In this document: piece by piece, positions 35,395-44,005 of the stretch | How the letters are laid out: each line of letters opens with the position of its first letter | How positions within the stretch are numbered: position 1 is the first letter of the stretch | Assembly (NCBI RefSeq): GCF_003353175.1 | Contig: NZ_QHKS01000003.1 | Location: forward strand, 124,001 to 188,000 | Origin: Paraburkholderia lacunae | GTDB lineage: Bacteria > Pseudomonadota > Gammaproteobacteria > Burkholderiales > Burkholderiaceae | DNA length: 64,000 nucleotides | Direction: 5' to 3' | Notes under the pieces: model-generated | Seen by the model: only the letters and a program-made list of their open reading frames with translations | Told to the model about the DNA's origin: nothing | Database searches by the model: none | Program-made: the position numbers and the translations under genes

Positions 35395-35610
35395 ATGAGC
35401 ATTTCCGCTATCAACGTACGTAATCAGTTCAAAGGCAAGGTCAAGGAAATCATCCGCGGACCGGTGGTGTCCGAAGTCGATGTGGATACGCCGTTCGGTA
35501 TCGTCACCTCGGTGATCACCACGCGCTCGGTCGACGAACTCGAATTGAAGGTCGGCTCGGAAGTGGTCGCGCTGGTCAAGTCGACGGAGGTGTCGATCGC
35601 GCGGTTGTAA
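35395..35610 (+). CDS. TOBE/molbindin-domain protein (71 aa)
   Basis: A single Mop-type TOBE domain: SAINVRNQFKGKVKEIIRGPVVSEVDVDTPFG, then SVITTRSVDELELKVGSEVVALVKSTEVSIARL. Such proteins assemble into small oxyanion carriers, classically for molybdate. It starts 47 bp after ssuB with GGAG upstream of the ATG. It is the last gene of the ssu unit and may buffer an oxyanion related to sulfur or molybdenum metabolism (inference). Confidence 0.9.
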   Translation: MSISAINVRNQFKGKVKEIIRGPVVSEVDVDTPFGIVTSVITTRSVDELELKVGSEVVALVKSTEVSIARL

Positions 35611-35658
35611 GCCGCGCGAGGTTCCGTATTGCCGATGCCGTCGCCGCGCATGCCGGCA

Positions 35659-35925
35659 CTATTTCGCGTTGGCGCTGCTGGCGGGCGGTTCGTGCATCAA
35701 TTTGTCGTTAGTCGGTTTGCGCGGGCGTTTGATCGGCATGTTGTCCGGATTGTCCGGATTGCTCGAGCCGCCCGCGCCCGGCGCCGCCTTCGGCGGCTTC
35801 ACCATCGATGTGCCGCTATCCTGCAGTGCCGGTTTGGTCGTTTGCGCGAGCGCGGCTGCGGCGAGCGCGCCGAATGCCGCGAGCGCGACGCCTGCTGTTC
35901 GCGCGGTCAAATTGCTTTGTCTCAT
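35659..35925 (-). CDS. Small secreted Pro/Lys-rich protein
   Basis: The 88-residue protein has a signal peptide (TAGVALAAFGALAAAALAQ) and a mature part rich in Pro, Asn, Asp and Lys, with GGSSNPDNPDNMPIKRPRKP. A perfect AAGGAGG site precedes the ATG at 35925; the longer upstream frame has none. No family is recognised. It is convergent with the TOBE gene. Confidence 0.78.
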   Translation of the reverse strand: MRQSNLTARTAGVALAAFGALAAAALAQTTKPALQDSGTSMVKPPKAAPGAGGSSNPDNPDNMPIKRPRKPTNDKLMHEPPASSANAK

Positions 35926-36167
35926 TTGATCCTCCTTGGCGGTGTCCGCTTGCCGGGTTTCACCATTTTTTTGTCGCGTTTTCATTGTATTTTCGCTGCG
36001 TCTTCGTCGCCATGACGCTCGAGCGCGTAGACCCGCCGCTGCGCGGAAAATTCGCCCGTGCGCGCCGATTTCCGCTACCTGGCGCTTACCCGCACTGCCT
36101 CGACGCGCCCCTGCGCAAGCACAGGAAACTTGCTAGGATGAATTGAGCGTTACGGACGGAGGCGGCC

Positions 36168-36365
36168 ATGTCGAAGTCATTGAGTCCTGAAGCGGTCGAA
36201 GCATTGCGGCGTCTGAACGAGGTCGGCACCGGACAGCCTGCGCCGAGGCTCGAGCAGACCGTCGCGGCCGAGTTGCTGGCAGGCGGCCTCGCCGCCGAAG
36301 CCGGCGACGGTGATGTCGAGATCACCTGCAGCGGCCGGCAGTATCTTTCGGGCGATTGCGATTGA
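36168..36365 (+). CDS. Small hypothetical protein (65 aa)
   Basis: GGAGG lies before the ATG. The sequence (LSPEAVEALRRLNEVGTGQP, then EITCSGRQYLSGDCD) looks like a soluble acidic helical protein. No family is recognised. It is probably cotranscribed with the next small gene, about 100 bp on. Confidence 0.65.
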   Translation: MSKSLSPEAVEALRRLNEVGTGQPAPRLEQTVAAELLAGGLAAEAGDGDVEITCSGRQYLSGDCD

Positions 36366-36466
36366 TCGTTCGGCGAGTGCTGGGCGAGGTGCATGTGCGA
36401 GCCGCATGACGGCCCGCCGATCGAGCATCGCCGCATGCGCGCTGGAACTTCACCACGGAGGCGAAC

Positions 36467-36709
36467 ATGAAGCCGAAAGGCCTCGACATGGGCGACTACG
36501 AGGAGCGCTATCAGGACTACGACATCGAGGTCGCGGTCGAGCAGGTGCTCACTGGCGTCAAAGCGCATTTTCGCGTGCTGCGGGGTGAGGCCGTGGTGGT
36601 CGACTGGCAGCTCGTGCATATCGACACGTTATGGCCCACCGAGCATGGCGCGGCCGAGGTGGCGTTTCGGGCGGCGCGTGAAGCGATCGACGACGGGCTG
36701 ACTGCCTAG
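36467..36709 (+). CDS. Small hypothetical protein (80 aa)
   Basis: GGAGG precedes the ATG. The sequence contains YDIEVAVEQVLTGVKAHFRV and ends HGAAEVAFRAAREAIDDGLTA. It is a soluble acidic alpha/beta protein without recognised function, of a type seen in Burkholderia genomes. The upstream 65-residue gene has the same orientation and the same style of ribosome site. Confidence 0.7.
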   Translation: MKPKGLDMGDYEERYQDYDIEVAVEQVLTGVKAHFRVLRGEAVVVDWQLVHIDTLWPTEHGAAEVAFRAAREAIDDGLTA

Positions 36710-36841
36710 TGGGCGGCTGAGCGGGATGTCAATGAGCTAGTGGGCCCTTCGTGGGGGCCTCGTTGAACTGCTGGATGACGCCGAGCGGCGAGCGCAAAAG
36801 CCCGTTAAGCGATGCAAATGACTTACGCGACGTAAACGCGA

Positions 36842-36908
36842 CTGGGCGCCGGCATTGACTACTTCATGCGCGGCGCCCAGTTCAGCTGCTGTCCGTTACG
36901 GACAGCAG
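36842..36908. other. Two successive perfect hairpins
   Basis: CTGGGCGCC/GGCGCCCAG (36842-36880, 21-base loop) and CTGCTGTCCG/CGGACAGCAG (36886-36908, 3-base loop) lie between convergent genes. Neither has a clear T run, but together they probably end transcription from one or both sides. Confidence 0.55.
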
Positions 36909-36924
36909 GTCCAACCCCGACGAT

Positions 36925-37191
36925 TTAGTGGCCGAAGAAAACCGATTGCGGACCCGAAACCGGTTCACGCGTACCCGATTGCGACGACACGTTCTGCACG
37001 CCGCCGTAGGCGTTCGATTCGGCTTGGGCGCGTTCAGCGGCCACGGTTTGCGCGTTCTGGCCTTGTTGCGAAGCCGGTGCGCCGACCGACGGACGATACG
37101 ACGGTGCCGGGCCGTAGCCGCTAGCAAAAGCGGGGGCGGCGATCGAGGCGGAAGCAGCAATCAGCAGGGCGGCGATAAGCTTGGTCTTCAT
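36925..37191 (-). CDS. Small secreted protein, DUF4148-like
   Basis: The 88-residue protein has a classical signal peptide (KLIAALLIAASASIAAPAFAS). The mature region GYGPAPSYRPSVGAPASQQGQ plus a Gln/Ser-rich end recalls DUF4148-type Burkholderia exported proteins. GGAG lies before the ATG at 37191. The function is unknown. Confidence 0.78.
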   Translation of the reverse strand: MKTKLIAALLIAASASIAAPAFASGYGPAPSYRPSVGAPASQQGQNAQTVAAERAQAESNAYGGVQNVSSQSGTREPVSGPQSVFFGH

Positions 37192-37538
37192 GGTATGACT
37201 CCAATAACGTTCGACTTCGGTTCTGGAAGGCGTCGCAGGGTCCGATGAGGTGTGTCTGCAACGTCGATGGAAGGCAGTGTATACCCCTACTATCGAAAAT
37301 TTGTGCCGATAATCTGAAATTACTATTCCCTGTGCTGAAACAATCTGTCAGAGGCATATAAGACAAGGCTGGGCCGCGTTCCGACCCCGGCAACCAAGCG
37401 TTTCTGGTCCGAAAGACCTGCTCGGCAGGGCGGTTATGCGCGGTCCTGGAATGAAGATCGATGCTTTGGCTCGCTCATTCAGGGCATGTGTCCACTTGCG
37501 GTAAAATTGCGCTTTGATTTACGCCGTCTGGCCGCCCC
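37192..37538. other. Divergent intergenic region before dusA
   Basis: This 347-bp non-coding region is AT-rich around 37270-37340. It should hold promoters for both the small secreted protein (minus) and dusA (plus). I see no operator-like repeat and no certain promoter. Confidence 0.5.
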
Positions 37539-38540
37539 ATGTCTTTAGCTCAAACTCCCAGTCCGCGCCGCGTATCGGTGGCGCCGATGATGGACTGGAC
37601 CGATCGCCACTGCCGTTCGCTGCATCGTTTGATATCGCGTCATACGTGGCTCTACACGGAGATGGTGACCACCGGCGCGCTATTGCATGGCGACGTGCCA
37701 CGCCATCTGGCGTTTACGCCCGCGGAGGCGCCGGTCGCGTTGCAGCTTGGCGGAAGCGAGCCCGATGACCTCGCGCGCTCGGCGAAACTCGGCGAGCAGT
37801 GGGGCTATGACGAGATCAATCTGAACTGCGGCTGTCCTTCCGAACGCGTGCAACGCGGTGCTTTCGGTGCTTGTCTGATGAACGAGCCGCAACTCGTCGC
37901 CGATTGTGTGAAGGCAATGCGCGACGCAGTGTCGGTACCGGTGACGGTCAAGCATCGGATCGGTGTCGATGCGGTCGAGGAATATGACTTCGTGCGCGAT
38001 TTCGTCGGCACGATTGCGGACGCCGGCTGCAACGTGTTCGTCGTGCACGCGCGCAATGCGATTCTCAAGGGCTTGAGCCCGAAAGAGAACCGCGAGATTC
38101 CGCCGCTCAAGTATGAGTATGCGTATCAGTTGAAGCGCGACTTTCCGCATCTGGAGATCATCATCAACGGCGGTATCAAGTCGCTCGATGAAGTGCAGAC
38201 GCACCTTCGACACGTCGATGGTGTGATGCTCGGGCGCGAGGCGTATCACAACCCCTACGTGCTGGCTGAGGTGGACGCGCGCTTCTATGGTTCGGCGGAT
38301 GCGCCGCTCACGCGCGAGCAGGTCGAAGCAAAGCTGATCGCATATTGCGCGGCGGAAATGGCACGGGGCACGTACCTCGGCGCGATCACGCGCCATGCGT
38401 TGGGTCTGTATCGGGGCGAGGCCGGCGCGCGTGGGTGGCGCCGTGTGTTGTCCGATAGCAAGCGTCTCGCGGCGCGCGATCTGAGCATCTTCGACGAAGC
38501 AAGACAGCATCTGCGCGAGCCCGTCGAAATTTTTGAATAA
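37539..38540 (+). CDS. dusA: tRNA-dihydrouridine synthase A
   Basis: The 333-residue FMN enzyme reduces uridines in the D loop of tRNAs. RVSVAPMMDWTDRHCR is the DusA N-terminal signature. The catalytic cysteine is Cys99 in NCGCPS; KHRIGVD and INGGIKS contribute to substrate and FMN binding. It lies directly upstream of tRNA-His, but on its own transcription unit by the promoter seen in between. Confidence 0.95.
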   Translation: MSLAQTPSPRRVSVAPMMDWTDRHCRSLHRLISRHTWLYTEMVTTGALLHGDVPRHLAFTPAEAPVALQLGGSEPDDLARSAKLGEQWGYDEINLNCGCPSERVQRGAFGACLMNEPQLVADCVKAMRDAVSVPVTVKHRIGVDAVEEYDFVRDFVGTIADAGCNVFVVHARNAILKGLSPKENREIPPLKYEYAYQLKRDFPHLEIIINGGIKSLDEVQTHLRHVDGVMLGREAYHNPYVLAEVDARFYGSADAPLTREQVEAKLIAYCAAEMARGTYLGAITRHALGLYRGEAGARGWRRVLSDSKRLAARDLSIFDEARQHLREPVEIFE

Positions 38541-38545
38541 AGGAC

Positions 38546-38574
38546 TAGGCAAACGAGATTCTTGTTCGTATAAT
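38546..38574 (+). promoter_or_regulatory. Likely promoter of tRNA-His
   Basis: A perfect TATAAT (38569-38574) with a weak TAGGCA (38546-38551) at 17 bp lies about 50 bp before the tRNA. An inverted repeat ACGAGATT/AATCTCGT (38553-38579) overlaps the -10. Confidence 0.55.
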
Positions 38575-38626
38575 CTCGTTCTTCATTGATGAGCCGGATT
38601 TCTCGGCAAGTCAAGCAGATGTCAGT

Positions 38627-38703
38627 GGTGGCTGTAGCTCAGTTGGTAGAGTCCAGGATTGTGATTCCTGTCGTCGTGGGTTCGAGTCCCATCAGCCACC
38701 CCA
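38627..38703 (+). tRNA. tRNA-His (GTG)
   Basis: A 77-nt cloverleaf with encoded CCA, anticodon GTG in ATTGTGATT, and the extra G(-1) opposite C73 that identifies tRNA-His. The acceptor stem is GTGGCTG/CAGCCAC. Confidence 0.96.
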
Positions 38704-38720
38704 GAGAATTCAGGCAGTAA

Positions 38721-38761
38721 CGTTTTTAAAAAGCGGTTTTTAAAAAGCGGTTTTTAAAAAG
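38721..38761. repeat. Triplicated 14-bp CGGTTTTTAAAAAG element
   Basis: Three head-to-tail copies (the first one base shorter) lie between tRNA-His and its terminator. Each unit contains a TTTTTAAAAA self-complementary core. Confidence 0.92.
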
Positions 38762-38796
38762 CGGCGTTGTGAGAAATCACAACGCCGCTTTTATTT
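38757..38796 (+). terminator. Strong terminator after tRNA-His
   Basis: A perfect stem of about 16 bp (AAAGCGGCGTTGTGA and its complement) is closed by a GAAA tetraloop and followed by TATTTTC. Confidence 0.88.
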
Positions 38797-38856
38797 TCGC
38801 TTTCGAAAAAGAGGGCGTCCAACGCACAGGCTCTTCACCGTTCAGTACCGTGCGGT

Positions 38857-39177
38857 TCAATGGCCATGCCCACCATGGCCACCGCCGCTTTGCCACGAAC
38901 TACCGCCACCGTGCCACCCGCCGCCGTGCCAACCCCCATATCCACCGCCACGCCAGTGCCCGTTGCCGTGATAGCAACACGGACCGCCCCAGCCGCCGCC
39001 CCAGATGCCGATCGTGCCGTAGACCGGTGCATACGCAGGGCCGTACGGATAGACGTAGCCCGGATAACCCGGGTAGTACGGTTGCGCGTAGGCATAGTCG
39101 TATCCTGGCGCGACGACGCACCCCGCGAGGCTTGCCGCTACCGCCAACAAAGCCGCTGATCCAATGAGCTTGCTCAC
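38857..39177 (-). CDS. Gly/Tyr/His-rich lipoprotein
   Basis: The protein has about 106 residues and a lipobox SLAGC after a short signal peptide, predicting lipid anchoring. The mature part is Tyr/Pro-rich (YPGYPGYVYPYGPAYAP) and then Gly/Trp/His-rich (GGGWHGGGSSW), ending GGHGGHGH. The GTG at 39177 is preferred because GGGAG lies 6 bp upstream; an ATG at 39192 would add five residues. The His-rich end might bind metal (inference). Confidence 0.72.
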   Translation of the reverse strand: MSKLIGSAALLAVAASLAGCVVAPGYDYAYAQPYYPGYPGYVYPYGPAYAPVYGTIGIWGGGWGGPCCYHGNGHWRGGGYGGWHGGGWHGGGSSWQSGGGHGGHGH

Positions 39178-39525
39178 GACTTTCTCCCGCATATAGGAAT
39201 CAGAAAAACTGCGTGAGCCTGAGTTCAGTCTTATTTGTGTCCGCAGATTACGGCTCGCGCGTGGCGGCGCTAGCTGCATGTCATTGCGCCCGTGACGTCA
39301 GCCAGGCCAGCCGAGCCTCCGGGCTGCCTTCCTGACCGTTACCCGTCCGGCGCTCCGTAATAGTTGGTTAAATTCTAGATAGGCAAATGTAGGGCGCGCC
39401 TGTTACTTTTCCATCAGACAATTTCACCTGAATCCAGACAAAAGCCTGCGCTGGAGTTCGGCGCCGAGCGCATTTCCTTTCTTGTTCAGGCCGCTCCATG
39501 CGTGGTCTGCAAAAACCAGCCGTCA
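39178..39525. other. Divergent intergenic region
   Basis: This 348-bp region lies between the Gly-rich lipoprotein and the TPR-sulfotransferase. An AT-rich core around 39360-39440 probably contains promoters for one or both. No repeat or defined motif is seen. Confidence 0.45.
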
Positions 39526-40947
39526 ATGAAGCACGATCCACAGCCGGCTACCGCATCGGACTGGCGCGTCGAGGGCGACGCCTGTGCCGCTCGCGGTGAA
39601 CTCGAAGCAGCGCTCGCGCGCTTTGAATCCGCCCGCACGCTCGACCCCGCCGATGCCTCCCTATACGAGCGCCTCGGCGCAACGCTGGCTGCGCTGAATC
39701 GCTTGCCCGAAGCAGCCGTCCGCTATCAGGAAGCCACCGCGCTCGACCCGCGCAACACCGATTTCCACCACGGCCTCGGCTGGACGTACGAGCACATGCA
39801 GCGGCTCGACCGGGCGGTGGATAGCTATCGTGAGGCGGTCCGCCTCAATCCGCAGGCCGATGGTTCGCACAACAATATGGGTAACTGCCTGCAGGCGCTC
39901 GGGCGTTTCGACGAGGCGCATGAAGCGTATCGCCGCGCGATCGAGGCCGCGCCGCAGGTCGCGCTGTACTACCGCAACTTCGTGCAGTCGGGACGCCTGA
40001 ACGCCGACGATCCGGTGTTTGTCGCGTTGGAGCAGTTAGCCGAAAATGCGGCCTTGTTGACGCCGGCAAATCAGGCGGAAATCCACTTCGCCTATGCTCA
40101 GGCGCTCTCCGATTTGGCCCGCGACGATGCGTCGTTCGAGCACTTCCTGCGGGGCAATGCGCTGCACCGCGCCGGCGTGCGTTATGACGAAGCCGCGTCG
40201 CTCGGTCTGTTCGCGCACCTGTTTGAACTGCTGAGCGCCGATGCGCTGGCGGCCAAACGCGGTCTTGGCGATCCATCGGCGGCGCCGATTTTTATCGTCG
40301 GAATGCCACGTTCCGGTTCGACGTTGATCGAGCAGATTCTCGCAAGCCATCCGCAAGTGTTCGGCACCGGTGAGCGCGTGGAGTTCGGCGAGGCGCTGGT
40401 GCGCAGCATCGCGCGCGATCGCGACGATCCGCTGCGAATCGATATCGATGCATTGCAAGATGTGGGCGCGGCGCCACTCAGCGCGCTGGGCGCCGATTAT
40501 CTACACCGCATGCAGACAGCGCTGTCGGAAATTGCGGCCGTTGTGCATAACGAAGCACCCAATGAACAGCACGACGAACCGCACGACGAAGCACTCAACA
40601 AAGCACCCAGCGAAGCACAGCGCTACACCCATGAGTTCGATCGGCGGAGCGGTCGTATGGATGACCGGCTTGTCCGGCGCCGGCAAATCGACGCTGGCCA
40701 ATGCGTTGCACGGGCGTCTCGCGGAGGCGGGCCAGCGCTCCGTCGTGCTCGACGGCGACGTGCTGCGGCGCGGCCTGAACTCGGACCTCGGCTACACGCT
40801 CGCGGACCGCACCGAAAATCTGCGCCGGGTCGCGCATGTCGCGGCGTTGTTCAGGCAGCAGGGCTTCGTCGTAATTGCCGCGGTGATCTCGCCCGAGCAT
40901 CAGCATCGGCGCGCGGCGCGCGAGATCGTCGGCGAAGGCTTTATTGA
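39526..40947 (+). CDS. TPR protein with truncated sulfotransferase domain
   Basis: About four tetratricopeptide repeats (residues 10-150, with [19 protein letters not shown] and [20 protein letters not shown]) precede a sulfotransferase start. The PAPS 5'-phosphate loop [17 protein letters not shown] lies near residue 257. Recognisable homology stops near residue 335, replaced by a degenerate [16 protein letters not shown] stretch. The frame then runs through the APS kinase gene in another register to 40947; that C-terminal Arg-rich part is not biological-looking. The 3'-phosphate binding and catalytic parts of a sulfotransferase (another 150 or more residues) are missing. It is either a decayed gene or a TPR protein with a PAPS-binding remnant. 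Start ATG 39526; GTG 39502 is possible. Confidence 0.72.
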   Translation: MKHDPQPATASDWRVEGDACAARGELEAALARFESARTLDPADASLYERLGATLAALNRLPEAAVRYQEATALDPRNTDFHHGLGWTYEHMQRLDRAVDSYREAVRLNPQADGSHNNMGNCLQALGRFDEAHEAYRRAIEAAPQVALYYRNFVQSGRLNADDPVFVALEQLAENAALLTPANQAEIHFAYAQALSDLARDDASFEHFLRGNALHRAGVRYDEAASLGLFAHLFELLSADALAAKRGLGDPSAAPIFIVGMPRSGSTLIEQILASHPQVFGTGERVEFGEALVRSIARDRDDPLRIDIDALQDVGAAPLSALGADYLHRMQTALSEIAAVVHNEAPNEQHDEPHDEALNKAPSEAQRYTHEFDRRSGRMDDRLVRRRQIDAGQCVARASRGGGPALRRARRRRAAARPELGPRLHARGPHRKSAPGRACRGVVQAAGLRRNCRGDLARASASARGARDRRRRLY

Positions 40948-41200
40948 AGTGTTCGTGAACGCGCCATTGCAGGTATGCGAAGCGCGCGACGTCAAAGGGC
41001 TCTATGTGCGCGCCCGGAGCGGCGAGATCCCTCATTTCACCGGCATTACCGGGCGGTTCGAAGTGCCGTTGGCACCCGACGTCGATATCGAAACCGATCG
41101 GGTGTCGCTCGATACGGCCGTCGCCACGCTGCTCGCGCATCTGGCAGAGGTTGGGCACTTGTCCGGGCTTCCAGCGGAAGCGGCCAGCCACGCGTTCTAG
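40631..41200 (+). CDS. cysC: Adenylylsulfate (APS) kinase
   Basis: The 189-residue kinase converts APS to PAPS. Walker A is GLSGAGKST (13-21). The APS-site segments [30 protein letters not shown] and [24 protein letters not shown] match CysC. The start is placed at ATG 40631 by homology; no Shine-Dalgarno sequence is visible and the gene lies wholly or partly inside the reading frame of the TPR-sulfotransferase. PAPS is the donor that a sulfotransferase needs, so the pairing is functionally coherent. Confidence 0.92.
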   Translation: MSSIGGAVVWMTGLSGAGKSTLANALHGRLAEAGQRSVVLDGDVLRRGLNSDLGYTLADRTENLRRVAHVAALFRQQGFVVIAAVISPEHQHRRAAREIVGEGFIEVFVNAPLQVCEARDVKGLYVRARSGEIPHFTGITGRFEVPLAPDVDIETDRVSLDTAVATLLAHLAEVGHLSGLPAEAASHAF

Positions 41201-41311
41201 GCGAAGCCGGTTGTACGCAGCCGTACCGCTTTCCTGCTCGCAATTTTTCCGCCCGACGCGTGGTGTTTCGCTATCCTTTCGACTACTTGGGGGCAGAAGG
41301 GTGATGCGTCG

Positions 41312-41962
41312 ATGCCGACATTGTCGATACGAAATGTAAAGCTGAACGTCGAAGCGATTGTTCTGGTCGCTGATCTTGTCGGCACAGTCGTGTTCGCGGT
41401 CGAGGGCGCGCTCAGCGCGATGCGCGGCGGCCTCGACCTGTTGGGCGTGATGGTGATCTCGTTTGTCGCGGCGCTCGGCGGCGGGGTGATCCGCGATCTG
41501 TTGATCGGCGACACACCGCCGAATGCGATACGCGACTGGCGCTACCCGGCGTTGACGTTCGCGACCGGTGTGGTCGCGTTCATTTTTCATTCGGCGGCGC
41601 AGCAGTTCCCCATCGGGCTCGTCACGGTGCTCGACGCGGCCGGCCTCGCGCTATTCGCCGTCGCGGGTGTGGAGAAAGCGCTGCTGTTCAGGATCCGTCC
41701 GTTTGTGGCGATGCTGATGGGCACTGTCACGGGCGTGGGCGGCGGCGCGATTCGCGACGTGTTGCTCGCGCGCGTGCCCGTCGTGCTGCACTCGGACATC
41801 TACGCAACGGCCGCTTTTGCCGGCGCGTTCACCGTCGTGGCGGCGCGGCGCGCAGGTTTGCCGCCGGGCCTCGCGGCATTGGCAGGCGGCATGGCGTGCT
41901 TTGTGCTGCGTGTGCTTGCTGTGTCGTACGGCTGGCATCTGCCGAAGGCGTCGCTCGGCTGA
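41312..41962 (+). CDS. TRIC-type channel / UPF0126 membrane protein (YicG-like)
   Basis: The 216-residue protein has seven hydrophobic segments with two related halves, each with a GGG-x-x-RD motif (LGGGVIRDLLIGDTPP and VGGGAIRDVLLARVP). This is the signature of prokaryotic TRIC cation channels. The family has been shown to form cation channels; the physiological cargo here is unknown. Confidence 0.9.
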   Translation: MPTLSIRNVKLNVEAIVLVADLVGTVVFAVEGALSAMRGGLDLLGVMVISFVAALGGGVIRDLLIGDTPPNAIRDWRYPALTFATGVVAFIFHSAAQQFPIGLVTVLDAAGLALFAVAGVEKALLFRIRPFVAMLMGTVTGVGGGAIRDVLLARVPVVLHSDIYATAAFAGAFTVVAARRAGLPPGLAALAGGMACFVLRVLAVSYGWHLPKASLG

Positions 41963-42042
41963 TGGCCGATCGTTCAGGGCAGCAGTAAGGGCGACGAAGG
42001 GCGACGAAGCGTTCGGCGGAGGCTGCCCGACCTCGCACCGAT

Positions 42043-42288
42043 TTACCGCAGCAAGCCGGCCGAATGATGCAAAGCGGGGTACACGCCGATGATGAATGCC
42101 GCATAGATCGCGGCCATGGTCACACCGGCCGCCGTGCCCCATACATCGCGCGATGCCGCGCCTTGCCGGAAATGCATCGGCAACCCGACGACCAGATAGC
42201 CGAGCAGAAAGAACACAATAATGGCGCACACCGGCGACAGGTCGTGGCCGATGTAATCCAGTAGCGCAATCAGACTGAAATGACGCAT
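42043..42288 (-). CDS. Small membrane protein (81 aa)
   Basis: Two hydrophobic segments (CAIIVFFLLGYLVVGLPMHF and AAGVTMAAIYAAFIIGVYPAL) with a short loop. The ATG at 42288 (MRHFSLIALLDYIGHD) begins the plausible protein; upstream sequence in frame is unrelated. No family is recognised and no ribosome site is clear. Confidence 0.6.
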   Translation of the reverse strand: MRHFSLIALLDYIGHDLSPVCAIIVFFLLGYLVVGLPMHFRQGAASRDVWGTAAGVTMAAIYAAFIIGVYPALHHSAGLLR

Positions 42289-42484
42289 GGGAAACCCGGC
42301 TGTGTCACGTGCGAACGTTCGAAGAAACGTACGCAGGAATGCGGGATTTGAAGCGAATTTAAGACCACGGTTCAGCAAGGGTCAAGGCAAAGACGGTGTG
42401 AATCTGTTCAGGCTTCAATTGCCTGTACAACGACTTTCGTCCAGCTTAACCGTGCTTCAATTCGCTTTCATGGAGGAAACGCGA

Positions 42485-42697
42485 TCAGCGCTTGCGCAAG
42501 GGCTCGATCAGCGACGACAAACCGTTGTGATCGATCTCATGCATCAGCGCCAGCAGGCGGCCGATTTCGCCGGGCGGGAAGCCTTGGCTTGCAAACCAGT
42601 TTAGATAGTGCCCGGGCAGGTCGGCAATCAGACGGCCTTTATATTTTCCGTAGGGCATCACGCGCGTGACCAGCAGTTCGAGATGTTCGGGATTCAT
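42485..42697 (-). CDS. DUF3820 family protein (70 aa)
   Basis: The sequence MPYGKYKGRLIADLPGHYLN followed by WFASQGFPPGEIGRLLALMHEI is the DUF3820 signature. The function is unknown. The ATG at 42697 is family-like; upstream residues are unrelated. It lies divergent from the aldo/keto reductase gene. Confidence 0.85.
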   Translation of the reverse strand: MNPEHLELLVTRVMPYGKYKGRLIADLPGHYLNWFASQGFPPGEIGRLLALMHEIDHNGLSSLIEPLRKR

Positions 42698-42835
42698 CGC
42701 AGATGTTTCGACGGAAGGGAGGGTGAGGCAACGGGTGCTCCGCCCGCTGCAACGGCATTTTAGCCGCGCTGCAGGCATCGCGCCGGCATGGTAACGTCTG
42801 CGCTTCCCGTTCACACAATCAACAGGACAAGTTCA

Positions 42836-43888
42836 ATGGAATACCGCAGACTCGGCGACACGGATGTGCAGGTTAGCCTGATCGGTCTCGGCACCATGAC
42901 GTGGGGCGAGCAGAACACCGAACAGGACGCGCATGCGCAGATCGACTACGCGCTCGATCACGGCGTGAATCTGATCGACGCGGCTGAAATGTACCCGGTG
43001 CCGCCGCGTCCCGAGACGCAGGGTTCGACCGAGCGCTACATCGGCACGTGGCTCGCGCAGCATCGCAGCGCGCGCGAGAAGATCGTGCTCGCCACCAAGA
43101 TCGCCGGGCCGGCGCGCCAGCCGCACAATCCGCGTCATATCCGCGGCGCGGGCAACCAGTTCGATCGCAAGAACCTGACCGAGGCGCTGAACGGCAGCCT
43201 CGAGCGTCTGCAAACGGACTACGTCGATCTGTATCAGCTGCACTGGCCGGATCGCAGCACGACGACGTTCGGCCGAACGGCGTATCCGTGGGTCGACGAC
43301 GCGTATACGGTGCCGATCGAAGAAACGCTGTCGGTGCTCGCAGGGTTCGTCAAGGAAGGCAAGGTGCGCCACATCGGCGTGTCGAACGAAACGCCGTGGG
43401 GTGTCGCGCAGTTCCTGCGTGCCGCGGAAAAGCTCGGCTTGCCGCGCATCGTCAGCATCCAGAATCCGTACAGCCTGCTGAACCGCACGTACGAAGTGGG
43501 TCTGTCCGAGTACGCGCATCGCGACCAGATCGGCTTGCTGGCCTATTCGCCGCTGGCCTTCGGCTGGCTGTCGGGCAAATACGAAGGCGGTGCGCGTCCG
43601 GCGGGCGCCCGCATCTCGCTGTTCGAGCGTTTTCAACGCTACAGCAAACCGCAAGCGATCCAGGCAACCACGCGTTACGTCGAACTGGCGAAGCGTCATG
43701 GCTTGTCGCCGGCGCAGTTCGCACTGGCCTTCGTCAATAGCCGGCCGTTCCTGACCAGCAATCTGATCGGCGCGACTTCGCTCGAGCAATTGAAGGAAAA
43801 CATCGGCAGCACGGCGGTGAAACTCTCGCCGGAAGTGCTCGCGGAAATCGACGCGCTGCATGAATTGCAGCCGAATCCCGCGCCTTGA
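42836..43888 (+). CDS. Aldo/keto reductase, Tas-like
   Basis: The 350-residue NADPH-dependent TIM-barrel enzyme contains the catalytic tetrad: Asp and Tyr in LIDAAEMYP, Lys in LATKIAGP, His in LYQLHWPDR. The Tas-specific PVPPRPETQG insertion follows. GVSNETPWGVAQF and the C-terminal GATSLEQLKENIGS complete the fold. AGGACA lies before the ATG at 42836. The substrate is unknown. Confidence 0.9.
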   Translation: MEYRRLGDTDVQVSLIGLGTMTWGEQNTEQDAHAQIDYALDHGVNLIDAAEMYPVPPRPETQGSTERYIGTWLAQHRSAREKIVLATKIAGPARQPHNPRHIRGAGNQFDRKNLTEALNGSLERLQTDYVDLYQLHWPDRSTTTFGRTAYPWVDDAYTVPIEETLSVLAGFVKEGKVRHIGVSNETPWGVAQFLRAAEKLGLPRIVSIQNPYSLLNRTYEVGLSEYAHRDQIGLLAYSPLAFGWLSGKYEGGARPAGARISLFERFQRYSKPQAIQATTRYVELAKRHGLSPAQFALAFVNSRPFLTSNLIGATSLEQLKENIGSTAVKLSPEVLAEIDALHELQPNPAP

Positions 43889-43941
43889 TGCAGTGGCTTT
43901 GAAGTTGGCTGAGGTTAGCCTGAGGTTGTATTGCGTGACGT

Positions 43942-43965
43942 TGTCCCGGCTTCGATGCCGGGACA
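43942..43965. terminator. Hairpin between convergent genes
   Basis: A perfect 9-bp stem (TGTCCCGGC/GCCGGGACA) with a 6-base loop, without a T run on either strand. Its position between convergent genes is the main support. Confidence 0.4.
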
Positions 43966-44005
43966 GCAAGGTGGTTCGATTCAGCTCGGCAGCCGTTGAC
44001 CGTGC

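Noticed and set aside
40700..40947. The last 80 residues of the TPR-sulfotransferase frame as a real domain.
   Set aside because: They are an out-of-frame reading of the APS kinase gene, Arg-rich and without structure.
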